The notes beneath the pieces were generated by a model. That model was not told the origin of the DNA and ran no database searches. It was given only the letters and a program-made list of their open reading frames with translations. Below are positions 50,149 to 58,861 of a stretch of 64,000 nt of DNA, piece after piece; the stretch's first letter is position 1; each line of letters starts with the position of its first letter. A program made the position numbers and the translations under genes. The DNA lies in the NCBI RefSeq assembly GCF_001418105.1, contig NZ_LIQI01000022.1, positions 124,001-188,000 of the forward strand, written 5' to 3'. This DNA comes from Lacinutrix himadriensis (GTDB taxonomy: Bacteria; Bacteroidota; Bacteroidia; Flavobacteriales; Flavobacteriaceae).

Positions 50149-51014
50149 TTATTTTTTAATATTTGGATTAGCTCGTCGGGATGTGATAAGTATTCCACCC
50201 TTTTATCTTGGCTAATATCTTCTAGAATAGTTGGGTTTCCAGAAACCAAAAGCGGGATATCCCCTTGTGCCAATATCGTCTCTATTTTACCAGAAACAGA
50301 TTCTTCGGTTGGCGTTACAAACATAGACAGTATTAATTTTGGTCCAACTTCCTCTATCACTTGTTTTATATTTTCGGTAGGCACATTTTGCCCTAAGTAA
50401 TATACTTTCCACCCCATTTCTCTTGCTATATAATAAGCAAGTAGAAGTCCGATTTCATGGTGTTCCCCTTCCGTCAAAAACATCAATATACTAGGTGCGT
50501 CTTTGTGCGGATAAGCAAGTAAATCAATAGCAGCAAACATTTTTTTCTTAATTAAATTAGAAATAAAATGCTCTTGAGCAGGCATTACTTTATTAATACC
50601 CCAAAGCACTCCAACTTGGTTTAGAAAAGGATAAATAAGTTCTGTAGTAGTAGCCAACAAACCTTTTTTAACAATTTGAGTTCTTAATATTTCATTGAAG
50701 GCCACTTCGTCCATATCGAGCATACTAACCACTAGTGCACTAATCTCATCTTCATAATTTCCTGAAATAAATTTATCTGAAATAGTTTGGTGAATCTCGG
50801 TATCCGACATCTTATCTATTTTAGAAATCCGATAACCATTCCTAGTTAATACCCCAATATTCAACAACTTCTTTAATTGAAGATCTGAATAATACCGAAT
50901 ATTAGTATCTGTTCGTTCCGGATTTAGAAAATTATATCTAGTCTCCCACTTACGTAATGTGTGTGCTTTTATTCCTGTTAAAGTCACAATTTGGGCCATT
51001 GTATATTTACTCAT
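50136..51014 (-). CDS. CarH/LitR-type MerR-family B12-binding photoreceptor repressor
   Basis: The 292-residue protein has a MerR DNA-binding domain (about 4-70, YTMAQIVTLTGIKAHTLRKWETRY). The helical cap carries the CarH signature W-x9-EH (W138, E148-H149 in WGINKVMPAQEH). A cobalamin Rossmann domain has E-x-H-x2-G (E184, H186, G189 in EHHEIG), H186 being the expected cobalt ligand. CarH with adenosylcobalamin represses carotenoid genes in the dark and releases DNA in light. It is divergent from the fasciclin-crt cluster with repeated TTGTCTAA motifs between. Assignment is strong; light response is inferred. Confidence 0.9.
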   Translation of the reverse strand: MSKYTMAQIVTLTGIKAHTLRKWETRYNFLNPERTDTNIRYYSDLQLKKLLNIGVLTRNGYRISKIDKMSDTEIHQTISDKFISGNYEDEISALVVSMLDMDEVAFNEILRTQIVKKGLLATTTELIYPFLNQVGVLWGINKVMPAQEHFISNLIKKKMFAAIDLLAYPHKDAPSILMFLTEGEHHEIGLLLAYYIAREMGWKVYYLGQNVPTENIKQVIEEVGPKLILSMFVTPTEESVSGKIETILAQGDIPLLVSGNPTILEDISQDKRVEYLSHPDELIQILKNKKPK

Positions 51015-51163
51015 GTCTAATTATTTACTAGACAAAGTTAAACAAAAAATTAGGAAACCAATATTTCAAACAAAAAAACTTTGTCTAACTTTTTATTTAT
51101 TTTATTTGACAAACTGAATAAATTTTATATATTTGTCTAAACAATAACAAAAAACATTAGACA
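51014..51163. promoter_or_regulatory. divergent control region with CarH/MerR-type operator repeats and promoter
   Basis: TGTCTA...TAGACA (51014-51034) and an 11-bp inverted pair TAGACAAAGTT (51029-51039)/AACTTTGTCTA (51077-51087) are present. Further copies are TTTGACAAA (51105-51113), TTGTCTAA (51133-51140) and TTAGACA (51157-51163). A consensus promoter for the rightward genes is TTTG (51105-51108), 19 bp, TATATTTG (51128-51135); operator copies overlap both of its boxes. Confidence 0.7.
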
Positions 51164-51165
51164 TT

Positions 51166-52584
51166 ATGAAAACGAAATTCTTTTTTATCGCACTTTTTAG
51201 TCTATCCTTATTAACAACATCATGCAGTAATGATGATGATAGCAACAACTCAAATCCTACACCTACACCAAATATTGTTGAACTAGCACAAGCAACTCCA
51301 GATTTAAGTTCTTTAGTCGCCGCTCTTACTAGAGCAGATGGAGATCTTGTAACTGTTTTAAGTGGAAACGGACCTTATACAGTTCTTGCTCCTACTAATG
51401 CTGCATTTACAGCATTCTTATCTGCTAACGGTTTTGCATCTTTAGAAGATGTACCAACAGATGTATTATCTCAAGTACTATTAAATCATGTTATCATGGC
51501 AGATGTTTCTTCCAGTGATTTAGTAACAATGGGATCTGGGTACACTTCAGGAAGCGCAAGTGGCCCGGACGGGTTAAATATTAGCATCTATTTTGATGCA
51601 TCAGGAAGTGTGATGTTTAATAACGTTGCAACAGTAACTACCGCAGATGCAGATGCTTCTAACGGAACAGTACATATTATAGATGCTGTACTAGGATTAC
51701 CAAGCGTAGTAGATCATGCAGTTGCAAATCCAGCTTTCTCCAATTTAGTAGCTGCCTTGGGTGCCGCAGATGGAGATTTAGTAAATGTACTTAGCGGTAC
51801 TGGACCATTTACTGTTTTAGCACCAGATGACGCTGCATTTAGCACATTTTTAAATGGTACTCCTTTAGGTAATGTGGATACTGCTGTACTTTCTCAAATA
51901 TTATTGAATCATGTAATAATTGGTTCCACAGTTACTTCAACTACTTTAGTAGATGCTGGGGCTGGATATGAAAACACAGGCGCTAGTGGTCCTGGAGGGA
52001 ATGCTTTAAGCTTATATTACAACACATCAAATGGCGTAATATTTAATGGAATTTCTACGGTAACGCAAGCAGATGTTGTAGGTACTAACGGAATAATTCA
52101 CGCAGTAGATACTGTAATTGACATACCAACAGTAGTAACTTTTGCGGTTGCAGATCCAAATTTTTCAACGCTTGTTACTGCTTTAACCACTTTAACTCCT
52201 GCAACGGATTTTGCTGGAATATTATCGAGAACAGCAACAGGAAACGCAGACACTCTAGATCCTGATTTCACTGTATTTGCACCAACAAATGATGCCTTTA
52301 CTGCTTTAGCTGCAATTCCTGCGGAAGGACCTTTAACACAAATATTATTACATCATGTAATCAAAGAAGCTAACATTACTTCTAGCATGTTAAACAACCC
52401 TGGAGATACTACTGCTGCAACATTAGAAGGTGATAATATCACGATTACACTACCTGGTTCTGGAAGTAACATTGCAGATATTACAGATGGTTCTGGAGCA
52501 ACAGATATTGGTATCGTTGCAGTGGATGTACAAGCTGGAAACGGTGTAATACACGTTATTAACAAAGTAATGATTAACAACTAA
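51166..52584 (+). CDS. fasciclin-repeat lipoprotein (three domains)
   Basis: The 472-residue protein has a lipoprotein signal (SLSLLTTSC, Cys about 20) and an acidic linker, then three fasciclin (FAS1) repeats. Each has VAAL/VTAL, YTVLAPTNAAF / FTVLAPDDAAF / FTVFAPTNDAF, a VLLNHV / ILLNHV / ILLHHV helix and a closing GTVHIIDAVL / GIIHAVDTVI / GVIHVINKVM strand. FAS1 domains mediate adhesion. It is first after the CarH-controlled promoter; a strong terminator separates it from crtI. Confidence 0.92.
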   Translation: MKTKFFFIALFSLSLLTTSCSNDDDSNNSNPTPTPNIVELAQATPDLSSLVAALTRADGDLVTVLSGNGPYTVLAPTNAAFTAFLSANGFASLEDVPTDVLSQVLLNHVIMADVSSSDLVTMGSGYTSGSASGPDGLNISIYFDASGSVMFNNVATVTTADADASNGTVHIIDAVLGLPSVVDHAVANPAFSNLVAALGAADGDLVNVLSGTGPFTVLAPDDAAFSTFLNGTPLGNVDTAVLSQILLNHVIIGSTVTSTTLVDAGAGYENTGASGPGGNALSLYYNTSNGVIFNGISTVTQADVVGTNGIIHAVDTVIDIPTVVTFAVADPNFSTLVTALTTLTPATDFAGILSRTATGNADTLDPDFTVFAPTNDAFTALAAIPAEGPLTQILLHHVIKEANITSSMLNNPGDTTAATLEGDNITITLPGSGSNIADITDGSGATDIGIVAVDVQAGNGVIHVINKVMINN

Positions 52585-52615
52585 AAATAACCAATTCCCC
52601 TAAATTGGTTATCTT

Positions 52616-52651
52616 AATAAACCGACAACGCAATTATGTTGTCGGTTTATT
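52616..52651 (+). terminator. terminator between the fasciclin gene and crtI
   Basis: AATAAACCGACAAC (52616-52629) pairs with GTTGTCGGTTTATT (52638-52651), a 14-bp stem. The following tail is AT-rich rather than a pure T-run, so partial read-through into crtI is possible. Confidence 0.65.
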
Positions 52652-52667
52652 TAATTAAAAACACAAA

Positions 52668-54133
52668 ATGAGTTCAAAAAAAATTATAATCGTTGGTTCT
52701 GGGTTTTCATCCTTATCTGCTTCCTGTTATTTAGCAAGCAAAGGGTTTGATGTAACTATTTTAGAAAAAAATAAAACGGTTGGTGGAAGAGCAAGACAAT
52801 TAAAAAGAGACGGTTTTGTGTTCGATATTGGTCCAACTTTTTACTGGATGCCTGATGTTTTTGAACGTTTTTTTAATGATTTTAATACTTCGACTAAAGA
52901 CTACTACAACCTCAACAAACTAAATCCTGCCTATCAAATTTATTTTGGGAAGAAAGATTCGATTAGTATTTCGGACAACTTTGAAGATATAAAAACAACT
53001 TTTGAAGGTATTGAAAAAGGTAGCGCTAATAAGCTTCAGAAATTTATTGACAAAGCACAAAGAAACTACAACATTGCGATTAAAGATTTAGTCTACAAAC
53101 CTGGAGTGCATGTTTTTGAAATTATAAACAGTAAAACGATCTTAAAGTTATATGAGTTTATTTTGACCATCAAAAAACAAGTTACCGGTTATGTAAAAAA
53201 CAAAAAGCTACAGAAAATATTAGAATTCCCAGTGCTATTTCTTGGAGCAAAACCAAGCAACACGCCATCGTTTTATAATTTTATGAATTATGCCGATTTC
53301 AAATTGGGTACCTGGCATCCAGAAGGTGGCATGTACGAAGTTGTTAAAGCAATGACATCCCTTTCGAAAGTCTTGGCGTAAAAACAATAACAGATTGCGC
53401 TGTTGAAAACATCAATATTGAAAATAAAAAAGTAGTAAGCGTTAGTACTAAACAAGGCGTAATGCCATGTGATATACTATTAAGTGGTGCAGATTACCAT
53501 CATACAGAAACCTTACTTCCAAAAGAACTAAGACAATATTCGGAATCGTATTGGAATAAAAAAACCTTTGCTCCTTCTGCGTTATTATTCTACGTTGGAT
53601 TTAACAAAAAACTAAAAGACGTTTCACATCATACCTTATTTTTTGATACCGATTTTGATGCACACGCCAAAACCATTTACGACACCAAAGAATGGGCCGA
53701 AAAACCTTTATTTTACGCAAGTTTTCCAAGTATTACAGATGCATCCACTGCTCCTGACGAAAAAGAAGCTGGCATATTTTTAATTCCTATTGCGCCAGAT
53801 GTAGAAGACACGCCAGAAATTAGAGAACACTATTTTAAGCAACTTATAGATAGAGTAGAAAAAATCACTGGAGAAGATCTTCAAAATAATATTTTATTTA
53901 AAGAATCGTATTGCGTAAAAGATTTTAAAGACGATTACAATTCGTATAAAGGTAACGCCTATGGTTTGGCGAATACGCTTACACAAACACATGTACTAAG
54001 ACCAAAATTAAAAAGTAAAAAAGTGGATAATTTATATTTCTGCGGACAACTAACTGTTCCAGGACCAGGTGTTCCTCCTTCTTTAATTTCGGGTAAAATA
54101 GTAAGTGATTTAATTATAAAAAACATCGCATAA
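52668..54133 (+). pseudogene. crtI: phytoene desaturase CrtI, interrupted by a one-base frameshift
   Basis: CrtI desaturates phytoene toward lycopene with FAD. The first frame (52668-53381, 237 aa) has the FAD motif IIVGSGFSSLSASCYLA and GGRARQLKRDGFVFDIGPTFYWMP, reaching GGMYEVVKAM before a TAA. The second frame (open from 53382 in the -1 frame; first ATG 53462) continues SLGVKTITDCAVENI, DILLSGADYHHTETLLP and the C-terminal YFCGQLTVPGPGVPPSLISGK signature. Restoring one A near 53367-53370 (AAA to AAAA) rejoins a normal protein of about 488 residues. It is either a real lesion or a sequencing error. Confidence 0.88.
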
Positions 54134-54134
54134 C

Positions 54135-54971
54135 ATGAAAGCATTATTTGATACATCCAGTTTAAAATGTAGCAAGATTGTTACTAACAGCTACAGCACA
54201 TCGTTTTCGCTAGGCATAAAACTATTTGCTCCTTCTATACGTCCTTCTATTTATGCAATCTATGGATTTGTGCGTTATGCCGATGAAATTGTAGATTCTT
54301 TTGAAGATTATCCGCAAGAAGATTTATTCTATGATTTTGTTGCCGATTATAAAAAATCCTTAGACAGAAAGATAAGTTTAAATCCTATTGTAAATTCGTT
54401 TCAAGAAGTAGCTCGAAAGTATCATCTACAAAGCTATGCTGAAGATTTTTTAAAGCGCATGGAAGCAGATTTAATGGTAACAGATTACACCACTAAAGAA
54501 GCGTATGAAAATTACATCTATGGATCTGCAGATGTTGTTGGTTTAATGTGCTTACGGGTATTTGTAAATAATGATGATAAAAAATTTGAAGCACTTAAAG
54601 AATCTGCAACACGTTTAGGCTCTGCGTTTCAAAAAGTGAATTTCTTGAGAGATATTAAAGAAGATACCGAAAACTTAGGCCGATCATATTTTCCAAATTT
54701 GGATAGTAATTCACTAAACAATTCGAATAAAGAAGAAATAATAAAAGACATTGAAAATGATTTTCACGAAGCATATAAAGGCATCATCCAATTACCTTTA
54801 GAAAGCAGACTTGGCGTTTATATTGCGTATCGATATTATTTAAAATTACTAAAGAAACTTAAAAAAGCAGACCCTGAAAAGATTTTAAGCGGAAGAATTA
54901 GAGTTTCCAATCCATTAAAATTAGTTATACTGACTAAATCGTACATACGATATAAATTAAATGCGTATTAG
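54135..54971 (+). CDS. crtB: phytoene synthase
   Basis: This enzyme condenses two geranylgeranyl diphosphates to phytoene. The 278-residue protein has both Mg-binding aspartate motifs: YADEIVDSFEDY (about 48-59) and FQKVNFLRDIKEDTENLGRSYFP (about 165-187), plus YIYGSADVVGLMCLRVF. It begins one base after the crtI stop, so the genes are one operon. The GGPP synthase gene is not in the window. Confidence 0.95.
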   Translation: MKALFDTSSLKCSKIVTNSYSTSFSLGIKLFAPSIRPSIYAIYGFVRYADEIVDSFEDYPQEDLFYDFVADYKKSLDRKISLNPIVNSFQEVARKYHLQSYAEDFLKRMEADLMVTDYTTKEAYENYIYGSADVVGLMCLRVFVNNDDKKFEALKESATRLGSAFQKVNFLRDIKEDTENLGRSYFPNLDSNSLNNSNKEEIIKDIENDFHEAYKGIIQLPLESRLGVYIAYRYYLKLLKKLKKADPEKILSGRIRVSNPLKLVILTKSYIRYKLNAY

Positions 54972-55000
54972 TTTTAACCGATTAAGTATCTTACAACATC

Positions 55001-55459
55001 ATGAATATTATATTATACATACTAATTACAATAGCCACATTTTCTTGTATGGAAGTGGTGACTTGGCTTACTCATAAATATGTAATGCATGGTTTTTTAT
55101 GGTATTTACATGCAGATCATCACCAACCAAAATACCCGCATGCCTTTGAAAAGAACGATGCTTTTTTTGTCATTTTCGCCATTCCTAGCATACTACTATT
55201 ATACTTTGGTGTACATCCAAATTTAAATTACCTGTTCTTTATTGGTTTAGGTATTTTCTTTTATGGCATGAGTTACTTCTTAATTCACGACGTACTTATT
55301 CACCAACGTTTTAAATGGTTTAAAAACACAAAAAACAAATACCTTATCGGTTTAAGAAAAGCACATAAAGTACATCATAAACATTTAGGAAAACAGGAAG
55401 GAGAATGTTTTGGAATGTTATTTGTTCCGAAAAAGTATCATAACACGTTTAAAAAATAA
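55001..55459 (+). CDS. crtZ: beta-carotene hydroxylase
   Basis: This is a fatty acid hydroxylase-superfamily membrane enzyme that adds 3-hydroxyls to beta-carotene, giving zeaxanthin. The 152-residue protein has the di-iron histidines THKYVMH, HADHHQPK, HDVLIH and AHKVHHKHLG, with membrane helices between. It follows crtB by 29 bp and precedes crtY by 3 bp. Confidence 0.93.
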   Translation: MNIILYILITIATFSCMEVVTWLTHKYVMHGFLWYLHADHHQPKYPHAFEKNDAFFVIFAIPSILLLYFGVHPNLNYLFFIGLGIFFYGMSYFLIHDVLIHQRFKWFKNTKNKYLIGLRKAHKVHHKHLGKQEGECFGMLFVPKKYHNTFKK

Positions 55460-55462
55460 CAC

Positions 55463-56152
55463 ATGCAATCATACACCTATCTTTTTGTAGATTTAGCTTG
55501 TATTTCTGTTCCGTTTATAGCGAGTTTTTATAAAAAACATGCTTTTTACAAAGAATGGAATTCTTTTTTTAAAGCGAATATTATTGTCGCTATACTATTT
55601 ATTATATGGGATTCTATTTTCACAAACCTAGGAATTTGGGGTTTTAATACCGATTACCTAACAGGAATTCACTTAGGTAATTTACCAATAGAAGAAGTTT
55701 TATTTTTTATCTGCATTCCATATTGCTGTGTCTTTACCTATTTCGCCTTACAACATATTATTAACCATAATCCTTTAGAAAAAATAGCATCGGTTTTAAG
55801 TTCTTTCTTCATAATTACTCTTTTTGTAGTTGGCCTTTTTCATTTTGAAAAACTGTATACTTCTATTACTTTTTTAAGTACAGCTGTTTTTCTAATCTAT
55901 TTAAAAATGAAGAAAGTCAATCTTTCCTACCATTATTTCACGTACTTTTTAATTCTACCATTCTTTTTTATTAGTAACGGTATTCTTACTGGAAGCTTTT
56001 TAGTAGAACCGATTGTTTGGTATAATGATGCGGAAAATCTAGGAATTAGAATTGGTAATATTCCTGTGGAAGACTCCATTTACGGATTGCTTCTTATTTT
56101 CATGAATATAGAATTATATCGTTATTTTAAAAACAAAAAAACTAAGGTATAA
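55463..56152 (+). CDS. crtY: lycopene cyclase (CrtYcd-type)
   Basis: The 229-residue membrane protein has two lycopene cyclase domain halves, each with the acidic motif: LPIEEVLFFICIPYCCVFTY (about 73-92) and IPVEDSIYGLLLIFMNIELYRYF (about 199-221). It cyclises lycopene to beta-carotene before CrtZ acts. This is the fused heterodimer type of Bacteroidota and some archaea, not the proteobacterial CrtY. Its 3' end overlaps the converging GNAT gene by 11 bp. Confidence 0.92.
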   Translation: MQSYTYLFVDLACISVPFIASFYKKHAFYKEWNSFFKANIIVAILFIIWDSIFTNLGIWGFNTDYLTGIHLGNLPIEEVLFFICIPYCCVFTYFALQHIINHNPLEKIASVLSSFFIITLFVVGLFHFEKLYTSITFLSTAVFLIYLKMKKVNLSYHYFTYFLILPFFFISNGILTGSFLVEPIVWYNDAENLGIRIGNIPVEDSIYGLLLIFMNIELYRYFKNKKTKV

Positions 56153-56660
56153 GACTAAAAATAATATTATCCGGAAACCCTTCATCTTTTCTGTCCTCTT
56201 CCCGTTTAAAACTATTCTTTTCTAATAGAGCAATAGAACCTTTATTGTGTTTACTAGTAAACGCTTCTATAACCTCTAATTTAAGTGTATCCAAACCAAA
56301 ATGCACAACACGTTGCAAAGCTTCGTTCATGAATCCTTTATTGTGATATTCTGGCAATAAATCATAACCAACCTCCGCTGTTTTTCGATCTGCACTAAAA
56401 TTCCATAGGCAAATGCTTCCTATTTGTACAGCTTGATCATTAAGGTTTATAATCCAAGAAATAGATTCGTTATTATCTATATATTTTACTAACTCTTGTG
56501 TTTTAATTTCAGCTTCAGCAAAATTAATAGGTGCTCTTGCTATGTATTGTATTACTTCTTCATTAGAGCGAAGTGCAAAAACGATAGCTACATCCTTCGT
56601 ATTCAAAATACGTAATGTTACTCTTTTGGTTTGTATTTCTGGAACGTCTTTAAATTGCAT
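56142..56660 (-). CDS. GNAT-family N-acetyltransferase (RimJ-like)
   Basis: The 172-residue single-domain GNAT shows RVTLRILNTKDVAIVFALRSNEEVIQYIARAPI at the N-terminus, a WIINLNDQAVQIGSICLWNF strand pair, and the acetyl-CoA segment AEVGYDLLPEYHNKGFMNEALQRVVHFGL, then LEVIEAFTSKHNKGSIALLEKNSF. It resembles ribosomal-protein or amino acid acetyltransferases. The 3' end overlaps crtY, which could allow antisense interference. Transcribed on its own. Confidence 0.88.
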   Translation of the reverse strand: MQFKDVPEIQTKRVTLRILNTKDVAIVFALRSNEEVIQYIARAPINFAEAEIKTQELVKYIDNNESISWIINLNDQAVQIGSICLWNFSADRKTAEVGYDLLPEYHNKGFMNEALQRVVHFGLDTLKLEVIEAFTSKHNKGSIALLEKNSFKREEDRKDEGFPDNIIFSLIP

Positions 56661-56676
56661 AGTTCAATATATAAAA

Positions 56677-56710
56677 AAAGCCATTTACAAATAAATTTAT
56701 AAATGGCTTT
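56677..56710 (-). terminator. terminator after clpX
   Basis: AAAGCCATTTA (56677-56687) pairs with TAAATGGCTTT (56700-56710), with A/T-runs on both sides, 24 bp past the clpX stop on the minus strand. Confidence 0.7.
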
Positions 56711-56734
56711 TATAAGAATTACAACAAATAAAAA

Positions 56735-57967
56735 TTAAGAAACTGCTTTCAATTTTTTAATCGTTGTTTTCGTCAGTTTTTCTTCTGCGTACTCTTGCGT
56801 TACATTTAATGCTTTCTCTTTACCTCCTGGCAATTCAAACATTGCATCGGTTAAAATTTCTTCGCAAAGGGAACGTAAACCACGAGCACCTAACTTATAT
56901 TCTATTGCTTTACCAACAATAAAATCTAAAGCACCATCTTCAATGGTAAATTCGATTTCATCCATCTCAAACAATTTCTTGTATTGTTTAATGATCGCAT
57001 TTTTAGGCTCCGTTAAAATCGCTCTTAACGTTTTAGCATCTAAAGGATCCATGTATGTTAATACTGGAAGACGACCAATAATTTCAGGAATTAAACCAAA
57101 GTCTTTTAAATCTTTAGGAATAATATACTGTAATAAGTGGTTTTGATCTACAACATTATCACTCATAGAAGCAGAATAACCAACGGCTTGCATGTTTAAT
57201 CTTTTAGAGATTACACGATCAATACCATCAAAAGCTCCACCGGCTATGAATAAAATATTTTCTGTATTTACTTCAATAAATTTCTGATCTGGATGTTTAC
57301 GACCTCCTTTTGGCGGCACATTTACAACAGTACCTTCAAGAAGTTTTAATAATGCTTGTTGCACACCTTCACCAGAAACATCACGAGTTATAGATGGATT
57401 ATCACTCTTACGAGCAATTTTATCTATTTCGTCAATAAAAACAATACCTTTTTCTGCTTTTTCTAAATTGTAATCTGCAGCCTGAAGTAGTCTTGTTAAA
57501 ATACTTTCAACATCCTCACCAACATAACCTGCTTCTGTTAACACAGTCGCATCTACAATAGCTAAAGGCACATTAAGCATTTTAGCAATCGTTTTAGCCA
57601 TTAAAGTTTTACCTGTTCCAGTTTGCCCAACCATAATGATATTTGATTTTTGAATCTCAATATCGTCATCACTTGGTGGTTGCAATAATCTTTTATAGTG
57701 ATTATATACAGCAACAGACATTACTTTTTTAGTAGCTTCTTGTCCGATGATATACTCATCTAAAAAGCCCTTAATTTTTTTTGGCTTGCGTAATACTAAT
57801 TCTGCAGAAAGGTCGCTGTTATCGGTTTGTTTAGACTCTTCGATAACAATACCATGTGCTTGCTCAATACAGCGATCACAGATATGTGCATCTAATCCTG
57901 CAATTAATAAGTTTGTTTCGGGTTTTTTACGTCCACAAAACGAACATTCTAAATCTTCTTTTGCCAT
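56735..57967 (-). CDS. clpX: ATP-dependent Clp protease ATP-binding subunit ClpX
   Basis: This AAA+ unfoldase feeds substrates to ClpP. The 410-residue protein has an N-terminal zinc-binding domain (CSFCGRKK...HICDRC, about 9-37), Walker A GQTGTGKT, Walker B FIDEIDKI, the ClpP-docking IGR-type region [14 protein letters not shown], and sensor [14 protein letters not shown]. It follows clpP by 90 bp on the same strand. Confidence 0.97.
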   Translation of the reverse strand: MAKEDLECSFCGRKKPETNLLIAGLDAHICDRCIEQAHGIVIEESKQTDNSDLSAELVLRKPKKIKGFLDEYIIGQEATKKVMSVAVYNHYKRLLQPPSDDDIEIQKSNIIMVGQTGTGKTLMAKTIAKMLNVPLAIVDATVLTEAGYVGEDVESILTRLLQAADYNLEKAEKGIVFIDEIDKIARKSDNPSITRDVSGEGVQQALLKLLEGTVVNVPPKGGRKHPDQKFIEVNTENILFIAGGAFDGIDRVISKRLNMQAVGYSASMSDNVVDQNHLLQYIIPKDLKDFGLIPEIIGRLPVLTYMDPLDAKTLRAILTEPKNAIIKQYKKLFEMDEIEFTIEDGALDFIVGKAIEYKLGARGLRSLCEEILTDAMFELPGGKEKALNVTQEYAEEKLTKTTIKKLKAVS

Positions 57968-58057
57968 TACTTAAATTATATTATCATTCTTAACCTATTA
58001 AAAATCTATCCTTATAAGAGATTTCTACTACGTTAGATATGACAGTTTACTTTTGTT

Positions 58058-58732
58058 TTAGCTTCTCACTAAAATCTCATCAATCATTCCGTATTCTTTC
58101 GCTTTATCAGATTTCATCCAATAATCACGATCTGAATCGTTGTATACTTTGTCGTAATCTTGACCAGAATGCTTACTAATAATATTGTAAAGCTCTTCTT
58201 TTAAGATTAAGATTTCACGCGCAGTAATTTCTATATCACTAGCTTGTCCTTGTGCACCACCTAAAGGTTGGTGAATCATCACACGAGAATGTGTTAAACC
58301 ACTACGTTTTCCTTTTGTTCCTGCACATAATAAAACAGCTCCCATAGATGCTGCCATTCCTGTACAAATTGTAGCTACGTCTGGTTTAATAAACTGCATC
58401 GTATCATAAATACCTAATCCTGCATATACACTTCCTCCTGGAGAGTTGATGTAAATTTGAATGTCTTTATTAGCATCTGTACTTTCTAAGAACAATAATT
58501 GTGCTTGAATGATATTAGCAACTTGGTCGTTAATACCAGTTCCTAAGAAGATGATTCTATCCATCATTAAACGTGAAAACACATCAAATATAGCGATGTT
58601 CATTTGACGCTCTTCAATTATATTTGGTGTCAAGTTTGTAGGATACATGCTACTAATTATCTTGTTGTAGTATGTACTGCTAATTCCTTGGTCTTTTATT
58701 GCGAATTTTTCGAATTCTTTTCCGTAATCCAT
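58058..58732 (-). CDS. clpP: ATP-dependent Clp protease proteolytic subunit
   Basis: The 224-residue serine protease has catalytic Ser in [15 protein letters not shown] and His in [20 protein letters not shown], with the oxyanion [16 protein letters not shown] segment. The N-terminal extension of about 30 residues is likely a propeptide. It lies between tig and clpX, the usual order; a terminator separates it from tig. Confidence 0.96.
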   Translation of the reverse strand: MDYGKEFEKFAIKDQGISSTYYNKIISSMYPTNLTPNIIEERQMNIAIFDVFSRLMMDRIIFLGTGINDQVANIIQAQLLFLESTDANKDIQIYINSPGGSVYAGLGIYDTMQFIKPDVATICTGMAASMGAVLLCAGTKGKRSGLTHSRVMIHQPLGGAQGQASDIEITAREILILKEELYNIISKHSGQDYDKVYNDSDRDYWMKSDKAKEYGMIDEILVRS

Positions 58733-58762
58733 ATGTTGATATAAAAATTATAGTTATTAAAA

Positions 58763-58792
58763 AGGCGTTAAAACGTAAAAGTTTCAACGCCT
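58763..58792 (-). terminator. terminator between tig and clpP
   Basis: AGGCGTT (58763-58769) pairs with AACGCCT (58786-58792), and the stem extends inward through partly paired bases. The minus strand continues with TTTTT. clpP-clpX are probably read from their own promoter. Confidence 0.6.
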
Positions 58793-58861
58793 AAATATAA
58801 GGATTTATTCTTTAAAATTATGTTAACACTTATATAAGCTAAGTGTAACTATTTTGCCTTC

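Noticed and set aside
53361-53381. Programmed -1 ribosomal frameshift in crtI
   Set aside because: The reading frame does not present an X-XXY-YYZ heptamer at the junction and no strong downstream structure is apparent; a simple indel explains it.
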